DNA of 64,000 nucleotides from Amphibalanus amphitrite (taxonomy: Eukaryota > Arthropoda > Thecostraca > Balanomorpha > Balanidae): the NCBI RefSeq assembly GCF_019059575.1, contig NW_024881865.1:1-64000 (forward strand), read 5' to 3'. The number at the start of each line of letters is the position of its first letter. Position 1 is the first letter of the stretch. Below, piece by piece: positions 17,474 to 28,205 of this stretch. The notes below the pieces were generated by a model. The model saw only the letters and a program-made list of their open reading frames with translations. It did no database searches and was not told the origin of the DNA. Position numbers and translations under genes: made by a program.

Positions 17474-20340
17474 TCACATTGGGTAAGAGTACAACGCATC
17501 ATTGATATCGCGATCTAACATAGATTTAAACGTGTTGACATCGTGAGCACACACAGTTTGAGCGGGGAGGGCATTCCATACAGAAATACATCTTTGAGAG
17601 AACGAGCGCTTCCTAATGTCAGTGTTTATGGCAGAGGGAAATATTTTGTGGCAATGGCCTCGTGTACGATTCTGAGGCGGCTGTGGAAATAAATCAGCCG
17701 GAGATATACAAGATTTTCCGTTAAAGATTTTCCAGTACTGTAGAAGATCTGCACGCAGTAGCCTTCCTTGGACGGAATAGAGACGTAGGGATCGTAGACG
17801 TTCACCATAGCTCATGGTCTCCAAGCCACAAATACGCTTAGTCCATCGGCGCTGCACTCTTTCTAATAGCCTCAAATCCTGAATAAAACCAGAGTTCCAG
17901 ACAGGAGAGGCATATTCAAGCACTGGTCGTATGTGGGTGGTGAGCAGGAACACCATGAACTTTGGAGATCGACACACAGTGGATTTAAGGAAGCTATAGG
18001 CCAAAGCGCCAGCTTTATGAGTAGCCATACGGATATGGTCGTGGAATTTCAAGCCAGAATCAACCAGTACACCAAGGTCGGAGGCAGAGTGGACATGAGG
18101 AATAGGTTTGCCATCTAGGGTATATGTGGGGCGGACTACATTAGTAAAGGACCTCGAGAAACGGAGGATTGAGCACTTCTTTACATTCATAAACAAGCCC
18201 CAAGAAGCAGCAGTAGAGTGAAGTCGATCAATATCTCGCTGGATTACTTCGGAAGTGGCCAGGGATGGGAGGGACCTATCGGGATAATCTACACATGCGT
18301 ATAACTTCAGGTCGTCGGCAAAGATTTTATAGTTACAAGACAAGTTATATCCAATACTGTTAATATAGATTAAAAAAAGGAGGGGTCCCAGGACTGTCCC
18401 CTGGGGGACGCCACTGAGAACTTCTCTGGCACGACTATGGTGACCATCAATACAAACGCTCATCGATCGGTTAGATAGGAACGAGAAAATGACCTGCAAG
18501 ATACTGCCCTGGACACCTAAGCACTCAAGCTTGGAGAGGAGGAGACTGTGTACTACAACATCGAAAGCTTTACTAAAATCAAATAAGATTACGTCTACAA
18601 CACGCCCTTCATCTACATGCTTAGAAACGCTGTCATAGACTAGTAGAAGCTGGTCAGCAGTGGATCTCATGGCTCGAAAACCAAACTGATGCGGAGAGAG
18701 GATCATGTGGGATTCAAGGTAATCAGTTAGGTGTTGGCAGAGGAGTCGCTCAAAGGTCTTGCAGCAAACGGAGGTGAGGCTAATCGGGCGGTAGTTTAGA
18801 GGATCGTACCTTGCGCCCTTCTTAAATATAGGGATAACCATGGATGACTTCCAGTCACTGGGTAGCTGGCCTTCGTGGATGGCACGAGAAAATATCAAAT
18901 GAAGGGGATACGCTAGTTGCGGGGCACAACTCTTCAGCAGTAATGGGTTGATATCATCAGGTCCCATAGCGGAATTACCATCAAGTGATTTCAGTACCTT
19001 AAGAACATGCTCCACTGGGAAAGTGATATTATCAATGATTCCCTCAAAATGTTGATGCGGAGAAGGGTTCCTCGGACAGTCTTTGGTAAAAACAGACGAG
19101 AATGAGGAGGCAAACGCCTCAACCATTTCTTCGGGAGAATCGGTAAGGCGACCAGAGCTGAGCAAAATAGGACCGACCGCAGGAGGTCCGACCTTTTTAT
19201 TCCGGATGTACGAATGGAGGAGCTTTGGGTTATCCTTGGAAGTCAACATAAGATTTTCCTCATATGCAGCTTGGCATGAGGCCGTGAAACTTCTAAACTG
19301 GCTGTTGATCAAGCGGAATGAGGCATATGCAGAGACAGAGTTAGGGGAACGCCTGCCATACTCGCTCCTGGTCTTCTTATAACGTTGCCAAGCGGTGTGC
19401 CTTCGATCGATAAGACTAGAAGGAGGCTTCTTCATCCAGGGAGGTCGTTGTTTGGGATCAGATGTTTTATCTGGTACAAATATGTCGACCAGGCTGTGCA
19501 CAATGCCCAGAAAACGCTTATAAGATTTATCAGCGCTGAGATAGGAAAACTCATAATCCCAGTCAACTTGCTCAAGACTACTTGCTATGGCATGGTAATT
19601 TCCTTTATGCCAATGTTTGTGAGGTCTGTTCACAATCTTATTACAATCGAGGGTTTCAGTATCAGCAAAGGTATACTCAAACACAACTGGGGAGTGGTCG
19701 CACCCAGGCAGAGGAGGGATGACTTCCGTCAGCCCTACCCTATCAGTTTCTGAAGTCAGGACAAGATCTAGTATGTTACCAGATTGGGGATAGGTAGGCT
19801 CTTTCACCCACTGAGTGAGACCTAGAGAAGAGAATGTGTCAAGAAATGAACAGTCAGTAGCACCGGTGGCCTTTGGAGAAGTAGCACACCAGTTGATAGA
19901 AGGAAGGTTAAAGTCACCAACAAGGAAAACCTCTCTATCAGAACAGAACTCTGAGATGAGTCTCAAGATAGAGTCATTGACTTCGGGGGGATTCGAGGGT
20001 GGTCTGTAGACAAGCAGACAGTGCACATCAAATGCAGTGAGGTGGAACGACATTGTATATGGAAGGGATTTCACCAGAGAGTCAGTCATGATGCACTTAC
20101 GTATGTAGATGCAAACCCCGTGCTTGGCCCTGGAGCCTGGGGTGTCGTGGCGATACAAAGTATAATCAGGAAGGGTGACAAATGAATCAGGGATTTGGGG
20201 AAGGAGGTGGGTTTCAGTGACACAAATAATGTCCCACTTTCCAGACAATGCCGAATCCCTCAATAGGTTAAGCTTAGATGGAAGGCCATTGATGTTAATA
20301 GAAGCTATTCTAAGGATAGTTGAGCGAGTTAGTCTTGGAA
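17474..20340 (-). CDS. LINE ORF2: APE endonuclease and reverse transcriptase
   Basis: About 955 residues. The open frame reaches upstream of the first TTG/ATG-like start into SININGLPSKL, the first endonuclease motif, so the real start is at or before 20340. Endonuclease motifs follow: VTETHL, YIRK, LVGDFNLPSINW, and GCDHSPVVF. RT motifs: NYRPISLTSV, LFDFSKAFDVV, GVPQGTVLGPLLFLIYIN and FADDLKLY. The tail has LLERVQRRWTKRICGL. No RNase H domain. All catalytic residues are present. Confidence 0.92.
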
Positions 20341-20358
20341 CTCTGGGGACAGGAACGT

Positions 20359-21318
20359 CTAGGGAGGGGAGTTTCCCTGGCTGCCCTGGTTGACAGGCTG
20401 GGGCTGCTCACTGGTTGCAGTCACAGGTTGGGCAGAGGATGCGATCGGAGGACGCAGCGGATCAGACTGACCAGCTTCAGCTCGCCTGGCCTGCCTACGA
20501 GCATACAGCTCACCTCTTTGGGCGTAGGTAAGGTCTCTAGATATGTAGACTCTACTGAAATCAGTACCTCGCAGTGACTTTGACCCCTCAAGCACACGTT
20601 TGCGAACTTCATCATCCAAGATCTTTGCACGAAACATGCCTGAATGTCCCTGGATCTGGGTAACATCAGTTAGGGAGGTTGGAAATCCCATGATGTCCTG
20701 GGTCATCTGGGAGAATTTCTGCACAAGGTCTCTGGGTGAGTTTGCACTGAGGCCCTTCACAATGATGGAAGAGCGACGCTTTTCCCTTTCGTTCATCTCC
20801 TGGACCTCTTTTCGTATGGCTGCTCTGTACTCCTCTTGGGGCGGGGGGTTAGGTGGTGGGGGAGCAGATGGGACTGAGGACACAGGAACTGGAGGAGGCT
20901 TTGATGCAATTGTTTTCACCTGTTCCATTAGGCTTTGCACTGCATTACACAGTCCCTTCATTTGCTGGAAAATCTGAGTGATCAGCTCCAACATCAATGG
21001 TTGGGCATCATTGGGTTCGGATGAGGAGCGCTCTTGCGCAAGTCTACATTTTGTGCACACAAATTTGATCCCTTTGCCATTATACTCTGATATGGCATCT
21101 ATTACCTTTTGTGGAAGTCCTGAGCACATCTCAGTGTCGTGAACCCAGTGTTCACATTTATCGCAACCAATGGCACTGTCACCAACATCCATTGAGCATG
21201 ACACACAAAGCTGGATCCCAGCACCAGAATTATCAGGTCTGGGTGGGGCACTGCTGGCACTTGCACTTCTGCCCCTTCTAGCGGAGGAGGAGCCTCTCCC
21301 GTTGCGCACCATATTCAC
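20359..21318 (-). CDS. LINE ORF1 protein with PHD-type zinc finger
   Basis: 319 residues. Residues ~36-96 contain a Cys4-His-Cys3-like finger (CVSCSMDVGDSAIGCDKCEHWVH...C...FVCTKC) of PHD type, as found in ORF1 of several CR1-group LINEs. Next come a Pro-rich spacer (~155-170) and an RNA-binding-like region with SSIIVKGL and VYISRDLTYAQR (~205-270) that resembles the RRM-like part of LINE ORF1 proteins. It is thought to act as a nucleic-acid chaperone in the retrotransposition particle. The stop codon lies just before the ORF2 coding frame. Confidence 0.82.
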   Translation of the reverse strand: MNMVRNGRGSSSARRGRSASASSAPPRPDNSGAGIQLCVSCSMDVGDSAIGCDKCEHWVHDTEMCSGLPQKVIDAISEYNGKGIKFVCTKCRLAQERSSSEPNDAQPLMLELITQIFQQMKGLCNAVQSLMEQVKTIASKPPPVPVSSVPSAPPPPNPPPQEEYRAAIRKEVQEMNEREKRRSSIIVKGLSANSPRDLVQKFSQMTQDIMGFPTSLTDVTQIQGHSGMFRAKILDDEVRKRVLEGSKSLRGTDFSRVYISRDLTYAQRGELYARRQARRAEAGQSDPLRPPIASSAQPVTATSEQPQPVNQGSQGNSPP

Positions 21319-21360
21319 TAGTAGAAGTGTAAACCTGACCGTTCACCAACTGTGAGTTGA

Positions 21361-22072
21361 TTAGCACAGAAAATGACAATGAAGCAGACAAACTGAAATA
21401 ACATAAGCAGACACAATGCCAAAGCTCACACAGGGCAATGGTGGAAGCCTGGTAAACACCACGCAACATGCAGTGCAGTGTATATGTTGTAGTGCAATGT
21501 GGTGTATGCAATATAGTTCAGATAAGTGAGCAAAGCAGGGTGACAAGGTGATGTGGAGGGTGATAGCAATCTGAACAGGCGATTTAGCTAGACAGCAGAC
21601 AAGGAGGGAATGGGAGGACTAGCAGTACTTCCAACCAGGTATTGGCGCATGCAGTAGTCGTGCAGCAGCAGCGGTGGCCAGGTTGCAGCATGCAGATGCA
21701 GATTGCAGATGTAGAACACCTCAAGCAGACACCTCACGTCCTACGTTCAACGCCGAACCTCCTCCGAACGCTGTCCTATCTTGATCTCGTTTTTTTTCCA
21801 GCGCGCTCCTGCAGAAGGCCACCCGTCCCGGTTCAGACATTAGTTAATTCCTATAATATAGACATCATTCTATAGAGAAACTCGCGTTTAGTAACAATAC
21901 TGTGTCATGCAGTTAATCTGACCAACAATTTCCAGCTATAACTAACTTACCGTGATCTCACCACGATTTCCAGCCAAGTACTGGTAGTTTCTGGTAGTGC
22001 TGGTCGGGATTTTTCCAGTTCCTTAAATGTCTGCTTTTGTACTAAATTTGCTCAGTTCGCACCATAAGTGGC
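21361..22072. other. LINE 5' region or flanking DNA
   Basis: Probably the LINE 5' UTR followed by older element DNA. It contains CA/TG-rich words near 21440-21510 and CAG-rich words near 21640-21720. No ORF with a domain. Confidence 0.4.
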
Positions 22073-22194
22073 ATTTCTGGTTATATTATGCTACTTCAGC
22101 CTTCAATATTCCGTGGTAGGAAGAACACAGTGGATTTCTGGTTATATTATGCTACTTCAGCCTTCAATATTCCGTGGTAGGAAGAACACAGTGG
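22073..22194. repeat. 61-bp exact tandem duplication
   Basis: Two copies, 22073-22133 and 22134-22194, appear identical. Unit begins ATTTCTGGTTATATTATGC and ends GAACACAGTGG. Confidence 0.9.
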
Positions 22195-22336
22195 TAAAGG
22201 TTGTAGACTATCGGATATATAATGTCTGAATGTAACATTTTTGGAGGAAAATGGTGTTCTAGCGCAACCTGTAGGGTTAAGTGTTGCCTCGTGCTCGGAG
22301 CGAAGCAGTGCATTGCCGTAGGCAATGCCTTAGGAG

Positions 22337-22467
22337 AGATTACAGGCAATAGTATATCAAATATTTTTAGGTTAAGTGGTTGTGTATCTGGCTTCAGGCC
22401 GAAGGCCTGAAGCCTGATGCATAACCACTTAACCTGAAAATATTTGATTTACTATTGCTTGCAATCT
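22337..22467. repeat. 131-bp hairpin-forming inverted repeat
   Basis: Arms of about 64 bp meet at GGCC-GAA-GGCC (22397-22407). Outer ends are AGATTACAGGCAATAGT and its near-complement ACTATTGCTTGCAATCT. The pairing is imperfect but extends over the full length. It lies about 45 bp before the TTAGG composite array. Confidence 0.8.
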
Positions 22468-22499
22468 ATTCCTGCAAGTAACTTTCTCTCTCCCCAGAA

Positions 22500-23118
22500 G
22501 GCAAAAGTCAGTAGGTTAGGTTAGGTTAGGTTAGGTTAGGTTTATTTATGCCCGGTAGGCAAAAATCAGTAGGTTAGGTTAGGTTAGGTTAGGTTAGGTT
22601 TATTTATGTCCGGTAGGCAAAAATCAGTAGGTTAGGTTAGGTTAGGTTAGGTTAGGTTTATTTATGCCCGGTAGGCAAATATCAGTAGGTTAGGTTAGGT
22701 TAGGTCAGGTTAGGTTAGGTTAGGTTAGATTTATTTATGCCCGGTAGGCAAATATCAGAGTAGGTTAGGTTAGGTTAGGTTAGGTTTATTTATGCCCGGT
22801 AGGCAAAAATCAGTAGGTTAGGTTAGGTTAGGTTAGGTTAGGTTAGGTTTCATTATGCCCGGTAGGCGAAAATCAGTAGGTTAGGTTAGGTTAGGATAGG
22901 TTAGGTTTCATTATGTCCGGTAGGCGAAAATCAGTAGGTTAGGTTAGGTTAGGTTATGTTAGGTTTCATTATGTCCGGTAGGCGAAAATCAGTAGGTTAG
23001 GTTAGGTTAGGTTAGGTTTCTTTATGCCCGGTAGGCAAAAATCAGTAGGTTAGGTTAGGTTAGGTTATGTTAGGTTTCATTATGCTCGGTAGGCGAAAAT
23101 CAGGTTAGGTTAGGTTTA
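22500..23118 (+). repeat. Composite satellite: TTAGG blocks on a ~60-bp unit
   Basis: About eleven tandem units of 51-75 bp. Each has GTAGGTTAGG... with 4-8 TTAGG pentamers, then a spacer TTTATTTATGCCCGGTAGG followed by CAAAAATCA or a variant. TTAGG is the telomere repeat of most arthropods. The spacer is a non-telomeric word, so this is an interstitial composite array rather than a chromosome end. The last three units have TTTCATTATG in place of TTTATTTATG. Confidence 0.92.
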
Positions 23119-23504
23119 AGGTAATATGATGCCCTTTCATATAATATACAACTCATTTAAAAGCAATGCGTCATGAACCTCGAAAACTACATCAAATGTC
23201 GAAATATTTAATCTGAACATTTTTTTTATTTCGTGGTCCCCACCCATCGCTACATTTTGTATTTGCTGCGCAGCATTTGTCCACATGGCGGAGGCTTACC
23301 ACCTGACAACCGTGATGGTAATGGCGCGGATTCGTGTGGTCTGAGGGAGGCGTTTTTGCATCGATTTTCTAGTGTTTCAAGGTAAGATTTTGCAGGAAAC
23401 TTGGTGTAAATGTGAAGAGTAAGTGTTTTGTAAGATGGCATGACACTAATCAGATTGAATTAACTACAATGAAAACGCTTGGTTATGATGGCCTCTCCGA
23501 CCCC
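23119..23504. other. Non-coding interior of nested element
   Basis: AT-rich sequence between the TTAGG array and the inner edge of the right terminal arm. No ORF or exon recognised. Confidence 0.4.
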
Positions 23505-23545
23505 AGGCTGTGTGGGTGTGGTGCGTACTCCTTTGTGGGTATTTC
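23505..23545 (-). repeat. Right terminal arm, innermost piece
   Basis: Inverse of 15380-15420. It is separated from the next piece (25060-25184) by the 1.5-kb LINE insertion. Confidence 0.85.
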
Positions 23546-25059
23546 CTTACCTTACCTTACCTTACCTTAGTTGGTCATCGGGTTATAAGGCCACTCGGCC
23601 TATGGGTCCCGCTCGTATCGAGTGAAAGGCATAATCGGAGAGGCTATGGTCCTTAGTACAGGGTAGGGATGTCGAACATCACGCTCGACCAGTGCCGGTC
23701 CAGCCGCGCCTTGAAAGACGACAGCGACTCAGCAGCGACAACGTCTGTTGGCAGGGCGTTCCAATCGTTGATGATTCTGACGCTGAACGCGTTCCTGCGA
23801 GAAAGATGCTTGGCGTTTGGTTTCCTCAGCTTCCACTGGTGGCCTCGCGTGTTTTGCGCTTCGTGTCTCGTCAGCAGTGACTCAAGCGGCACATCCAGAA
23901 GTCCGTGGAAGAGCTGGTACACGGTCACCATATCTCCACGACGACGGCGGTAGTGCAGCGATGGGAGACCGAGGCGGCGAAGCCTGTCAGGGTACGGCAG
24001 GTCTCTGAGGTCCGTGATCAGGCGGGTCGCGCGTCGCTGCACCCTCTCCAGTCTCTTCTGGTCTTCTTTGGAGAATGGACCCCAGATGGCGTTCCCAAAC
24101 TCGAGGAAGGGTCGGACTAAGGCCTTGAAAAGAAGAGGCAAAGTGAACTCATCCAGGTTCGCAAACGACCGACGGATCACTGCGAGTATCTGTGAAGCCT
24201 TGGCGACGGCAGCGGCTGTCTGCTTGTGGAATCTTAGTTGCCTGTCGATGATAATACCTAGATCTCGTTCCTCCTCGCAGGTGGCAACAGCAGTTCCATT
24301 CAAGTGGTACGTGCGGTCTGGGTTGTGGAACCCTAGGTGCATGGTCTTGCACTTCGCACCATTGAAGGGGAGCAGCCATGTCTCCGACCAGCGGACCAGA
24401 GCGTCGATGTCGTCCTGCAGGCCATCGTGGTTGGCAGTCATCTTGCAGTACAGCTTGGTATCGTCTGCGAACATCTTCACTGTGTTTGTGACCTGTGCTG
24501 GCATGTCGTTCACATACACTGTGAAAAGTGCAGGACCGAGGACGGTGCCTTGCGGAATGCCGCTTGTTACTGGAGCCCAGGCTGACTTGCATCCCCGAAC
24601 AACCACCCTTTGAAGGCGCTCAAACAGGAAGGCCTGGATCCAGTTCAGGAGTCGACCCGACACGCCATAAGACCTCAACTTGCCTAGGAGTCGCTTGTGT
24701 GGTACCGAATCGAATGCCTTGGCGAAGTCTAAGTACGCCACATCAACAGGGACTCCCTCTTCCATGGCAGCAGTCCAGTCCTCAATCACCCCCAGGAGCT
24801 GTGAGGTGCAAGACCTTTTGGGGAGAAACCCATGCTGAGCCTGATGTAGCTGGCCAGTTGAGGTTAGGTGTGCAAGTAGGCTGTCCCTTACCAGTGACTC
24901 AAGCACTTTGCACGGTACTGCAGTGAGACTGACGGGTCTGTAGCTTGTTGGCTCCTGACGATCTCCTTTTTTGAAGATGGGCGTTATCTCCCCTGTCTTC
25001 CACTCTGCGGGTAAACATCCAGAGTCCAGAGATTTCCTGAAGAGGAGACTGAGGGGGTG
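23546..25059 (-). mobile_element. 5'-truncated LINE inserted in the terminal arm
   Basis: Flanked by the 5-bp target duplication ATTTC (23541-23545 and 25060-25064). Its 3' end is a tail of (AAGGT)n on the minus strand (23546-23570), typical of CR1/L2-like LINEs. It is truncated at the 5' side inside the RT region. Confidence 0.9.
23653..25057 (-). CDS. LINE reverse transcriptase, C-terminal two-thirds
   Basis: The frame is open from the truncation point to the stop at 23653, about 468 residues. It has ITPIFKKGDRQ, YRPVSLTAV, HGFLPKRSC, YLDFAKAFDSVPH, GIPQGTVLGPALFTVYVND and FADDTKLYC motifs of the RT palm, then the thumb and LERVQRRATRLI region. No endonuclease is left, so the copy cannot move on its own. 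The product differs clearly from ORF2 of the LINE at 17-21 kb, so it is another family. Confidence 0.9.
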
Positions 25060-25184
25060 ATTTCATACCCAATTCTATTGAAATAGGCAGAATAATACAC
25101 CGCTTGTGTCATTAGTTTGTAAATATCAGTATCGTCACTCAAAATGTCGTCGCATTGCGTCAAAACACATGAGAGCGATGGCCC
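25060..25184 (-). repeat. Right terminal arm, middle piece
   Basis: Inverse of about 15256-15386. Interrupted on the outer side by the 1.8-kb hAT-like insertion and on the inner side by a LINE. Confidence 0.85.
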
Positions 25185-27003
25185 CAAGGCTATAGAACTC
25201 CAGGTAAGGACACCAGCCGTTTGACCTTGAACGCCGCCGGCCGGCCGATGACGTCATTGGAGGCAAGCCGGCTCGGCGGACACATAGGGCGAATGCATAA
25301 CGGAGGGGCGTTGGAACGCGGCGGGAGCGGGGGAGATATTTTAAAGGGACCCTCCCACCTTCAAAAAAGTTAATGAATTGGCATGAAAGTGATGTCGCTC
25401 GGTTCAGAAAGAGCAAAAACGAATATCTACCAAATTTCATCGAAAAATATTCACCGGTTTTCAAGATATTAGACTTTTACTTTTGTTTACTTTTTGGGAT
25501 CTCCGCTGTTCCTAGCGACTTTATTTGAAAGTGCGGCATTTGTTGCGCGCAAAGCAGCATATACCACCGCGTGGTACAAAACGTTTTAGTCAAACATTTA
25601 ACGGACGTTCGAAAGCCTGATGACGTCATCAGATTCCCGTAATGGTTAAGAGATAGGGACCACGCTGGTCCCACCCTGCAAGTAAAGGGAAGGAATTTCT
25701 TGAACACCATAAAGCTGCGGGGGTTGCGACCAAGATAAATGGTGGTTTCTGAGCCTGGCCGCAAACTTGGCTATCTCAACTCAAAACTAATGTTAAGGTG
25801 GGAGGGTCCCTTTAATGCGGTTGCATACCACCATTGTTATGTTGATTGATCTACAGACTGCATTCTTTTAAACCTCGATGCATCCTAGGCCCATGGATGG
25901 TGCGCACATTGTAGAAAGATCACCCCGTCCGAACACATGTTGTAGGTACACATGGGCGTATAACCATCAGAGGTAATGCCTGAACGTAGGTAAGCATAAT
26001 TGGTCTGTCATATTGCTTAGGAATATAAAATCTTAATGGCGATTATTGAGGATATGATCTCTGCATTACGGGAATTCACTAATTACTACGGCCCATAGGG
26101 GCACCGCCGGAGCTGTTGTTTTACCATCGGTCCCAGGCAACTCCAGGGAGCTGCAGTACCCGGCGGCCAAAGCGGCCACCTCGTCGACTCGCAGGTCCTG
26201 CGGGATTCCGTGATGCTTCAGTGCTTCACCCACAGAAGCACGGGTATAGCAGTAGGATGTGGGGTTAGGTGTCTGTCCACCTCTTCCTTTTAGGTACAAC
26301 GTAATGCAGCGCCTGGTCCCGCCGAAGCTCGGTATCGACCGTGACTTATTCATAACTGGCGGATCCAGGAAGCGGTCTTGGACACTGCGGAGGCTTACCC
26401 CAAAAAGGTTTCTCCGAATTAATTTAAAAATTCGGATTTCGATTCCTTCCGTACTGCTTGCGTACTGTGAATAACCAACATTTCCTAAGAAAAGCTGTGA
26501 AGTTTTCTTTAATTCTCGAAAAGCGATTTCAGGCGCTGCCCCGGTTGTGGGGGAAGACATTTGCCCCAAATGCCTTCCCCTGGATCCGCCAGTGGGTTGC
26601 CACACCCCGAGCTTAACTAAAAACGTCTTCAAACCCCACCAGAAACCGATGGTAAGGTGAATTCAAATCTAATAACTCATCTTTGTCTGCCCGCCTAAAT
26701 ATACTACACATGGTACGGCACTCGGCCCTGACGCAGCTTTGAGCCGATCGTGACATTTTCGGCTTTCCCGGCCCAAGCTCGATTAGAAACGTTCTCCTTC
26801 CCCACCCGATTGCTGATGTCAATTAAAATTCAATACCTCATCTCTGTCTGCCCGCCCATAACCCATTCATTGCACACCGTTCAGCGCCCGGCCCCGCCAG
26901 AAGTATCCTAGCGCGCTGAGCAGTTGCCTCCAGCCGCGTCATCCCGAGGCCCCGCGCGGCCCATAACTGAATACATTGCGCGAATAGCCGTGTCGCCCCC
27001 CTG
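25185..27003. mobile_element. hAT-like non-autonomous element
   Basis: 1819 bp between two copies of the octamer GATGGCCC (25177-25184 and 27004-27011) that is single in the intact left arm. The ends read CAAGGCTATAG and, from the other side, CAGGGGGGCG; the CA.GG ends and 8-bp duplication fit hAT elements. No transposase ORF is present; the 188-residue frame at 26066-26632 has no domain. A degenerate duplication of about 165 bp lies at 26600-26900 (two copies of a CTCATCTYTGTCTGCCCGCC-containing segment). Confidence 0.7.
25345..25811. mobile_element. 467-bp MITE with TTAA target duplication
   Basis: Perfect 17-bp terminal inverted repeats (AGGGACCCTCCCACCTT at 25345-25361 and its complement at 25795-25811) flanked by TTAA on both sides. 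TTAA duplication is shared by piggyBac and Kolobok groups; the ends do not settle which. Confidence 0.88.
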
Positions 27004-27385
27004 GATGGCCCGTCCTCTACCGGTAGCGACCGCCCTGGCGGTCGCCACCTAGCGGCCGGGAGCGGAAACACGGAAATGGCCTCAGTAATTTCAGTCCAAA
27101 AATAATTTGGCTGGCCCTAGCTCACTAATTTGCGCACATACGCCTAGGAATATGTTTGCTGCATCTGTTAAATATCATTTTAATAACTTTATTCATTTTT
27201 CTGATATATGGTAAAAAATGTGCGAATTCGCAAAATTTTCAAAATCTTTGATCGACCGGGGCCTACAAAAAAAAATTCGAAATTTGCATTTTTTATGTGC
27301 TTATCGTAATCAGCGCCCCAAAATGCACCAGATAGGGGGGTGAGACCGTGACTTTTCAAAAAAGTGATGCAAACCGGACCACCCT
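27004..27385 (-). repeat. Right terminal arm, outermost piece
   Basis: Inverse of 14881-15263 with very few differences. It ends at ACCACCCT, directly followed by AATGGTGA. Confidence 0.9.
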
Positions 27386-27393
27386 AATGGTGA

Positions 27394-28205
27394 GGTTGAA
27401 AATTGTCGCAAGGAGGAATTGAGGGTCCGGATTGAAATAAGAACGTTTCGAACTATCGCCGTCTGTGGGCAGTGACAGTAAACATCAGAAGTGTTGATAT
27501 ATTTTTGTTTATATTTTCTGGTGAAAGGTGTTTGAGTCTCAAATAAAAAAGTGTATTGCTTTGCGGTAGGTTGCCTTGATGCATCGCCATCAAAATTAAA
27601 ACGCATGTATTTGATAAAATAATTTAATTTTCATGCAGCATCTTTCGCAAAGAAGAGGCGTGGATGGCGCTGTATAGACATTTGTGAAGTGCAATCTGTG
27701 TTCTTTAGTTCAAAATGTACAAATGTTGCCTAGCAACTCGCTTTACAATTGACAAATTTTAGGTTTCCGAGATCATTGCTAGGCAACCAGAATAAAAACG
27801 TTCCGATGTCGGAAAAATGAACAGACGTGATTCATCCACCCAAAGCAATCGTCCATCGCTATCTCCGCTATCTCATCTGATCCCCAAGAAGTAGGCATTC
27901 ACAGCCAAAAAGCGCTGTTGTGAGAACGTATTTATCGTCAGCTCATGAGCTCAGTTCAGCAACCTTTTTGACAATAAACAGGTAATGTATGATTTCCCAT
28001 GGTGTTTTTTATGATACTTGTTGACACGTATACCGGCTTTTTAAACCGGTGGCAGCATGTCAGACGTCTGCAATAAGAATACCCTTTTTCTTATCTTGAT
28101 TTTTACATTTTTCGCTGCTTTCATCGGCACGGCATCGATACCATTTTGTCTGTTTTAACAATTTTCGAAACACCCGACGATTAACTCTGTAACCAATAGG
28201 TAGAT
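27394..28205. other. Non-coding DNA between elements
   Basis: No exon seen. It contains two X-box-like sites (see separate entry) and an AT-rich tail. Confidence 0.45.
27725..27787. promoter_or_regulatory. Two inverted RFX X-box-like motifs
   Basis: GTTGCCTAGCAAC at 27725-27737 matches the RFX consensus GTNRCC-N-RGYAAC. ATTGCTAGGCAAC at 27775-27787 is a one-mismatch inverse copy. RFX factors control ciliary genes in animals, but no candidate target start was identified nearby. They could instead be arms of a small inverted-repeat element. Confidence 0.4.

Larger units (their letters stand above)
17198..21360 (-). mobile_element. Full-length two-ORF LINE (CR1/L2-like, Jockey superfamily)
   Basis: ORF1 (21318-20359) and ORF2 (20340-17474) are both open and adjacent on the minus strand. 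The 3' UTR runs to about 17198 and ends in two copies of an AACCAGGTAAG word, the kind of short tail repeat seen in CR1/L2-type LINEs. The 5' end is not defined; ORF1 begins at 21318 and the UTR extends an unknown distance. Both ORFs lack visible breaks, so the copy may be young. Confidence 0.85.
14869..27393. mobile_element. Large nested foldback DNA transposon with ~540-bp inverted termini
   Basis: The left terminus 14881-15420 is repeated in inverse at the right as three pieces (27385-27004, 25184-25060 and 23545-23505) that abut once two later insertions are removed. Ends read AGGGTGGTCCGGTTTGCATC. The octamer AATGGTGA occurs at 14869-14876 and 27386-27393 and is the likely 8-bp target duplication; four extra bases (CTGT) lie between it and the left terminus. 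The interior holds a second, 820-bp inverted repeat carrying a transposase-like ORF, a full LINE, and a TTAGG satellite. The family was not recognised. Confidence 0.75.

Noticed and set aside
22500..23118. Possible CRISPR-like array of repeats and spacers
   Set aside because: The 'spacers' are identical and the rest is TTAGG pentamers; eukaryotic satellite.
23546..23570. (CCTTA)n as another telomere-type repeat
   Set aside because: Its complement is TAAGG, not TTAGG, and it lies exactly at the 3' end of a LINE, so it is the LINE tail.
26066..26632. 188-codon minus-strand ORF
   Set aside because: No domain, lies in a non-autonomous element, and its composition looks non-coding.
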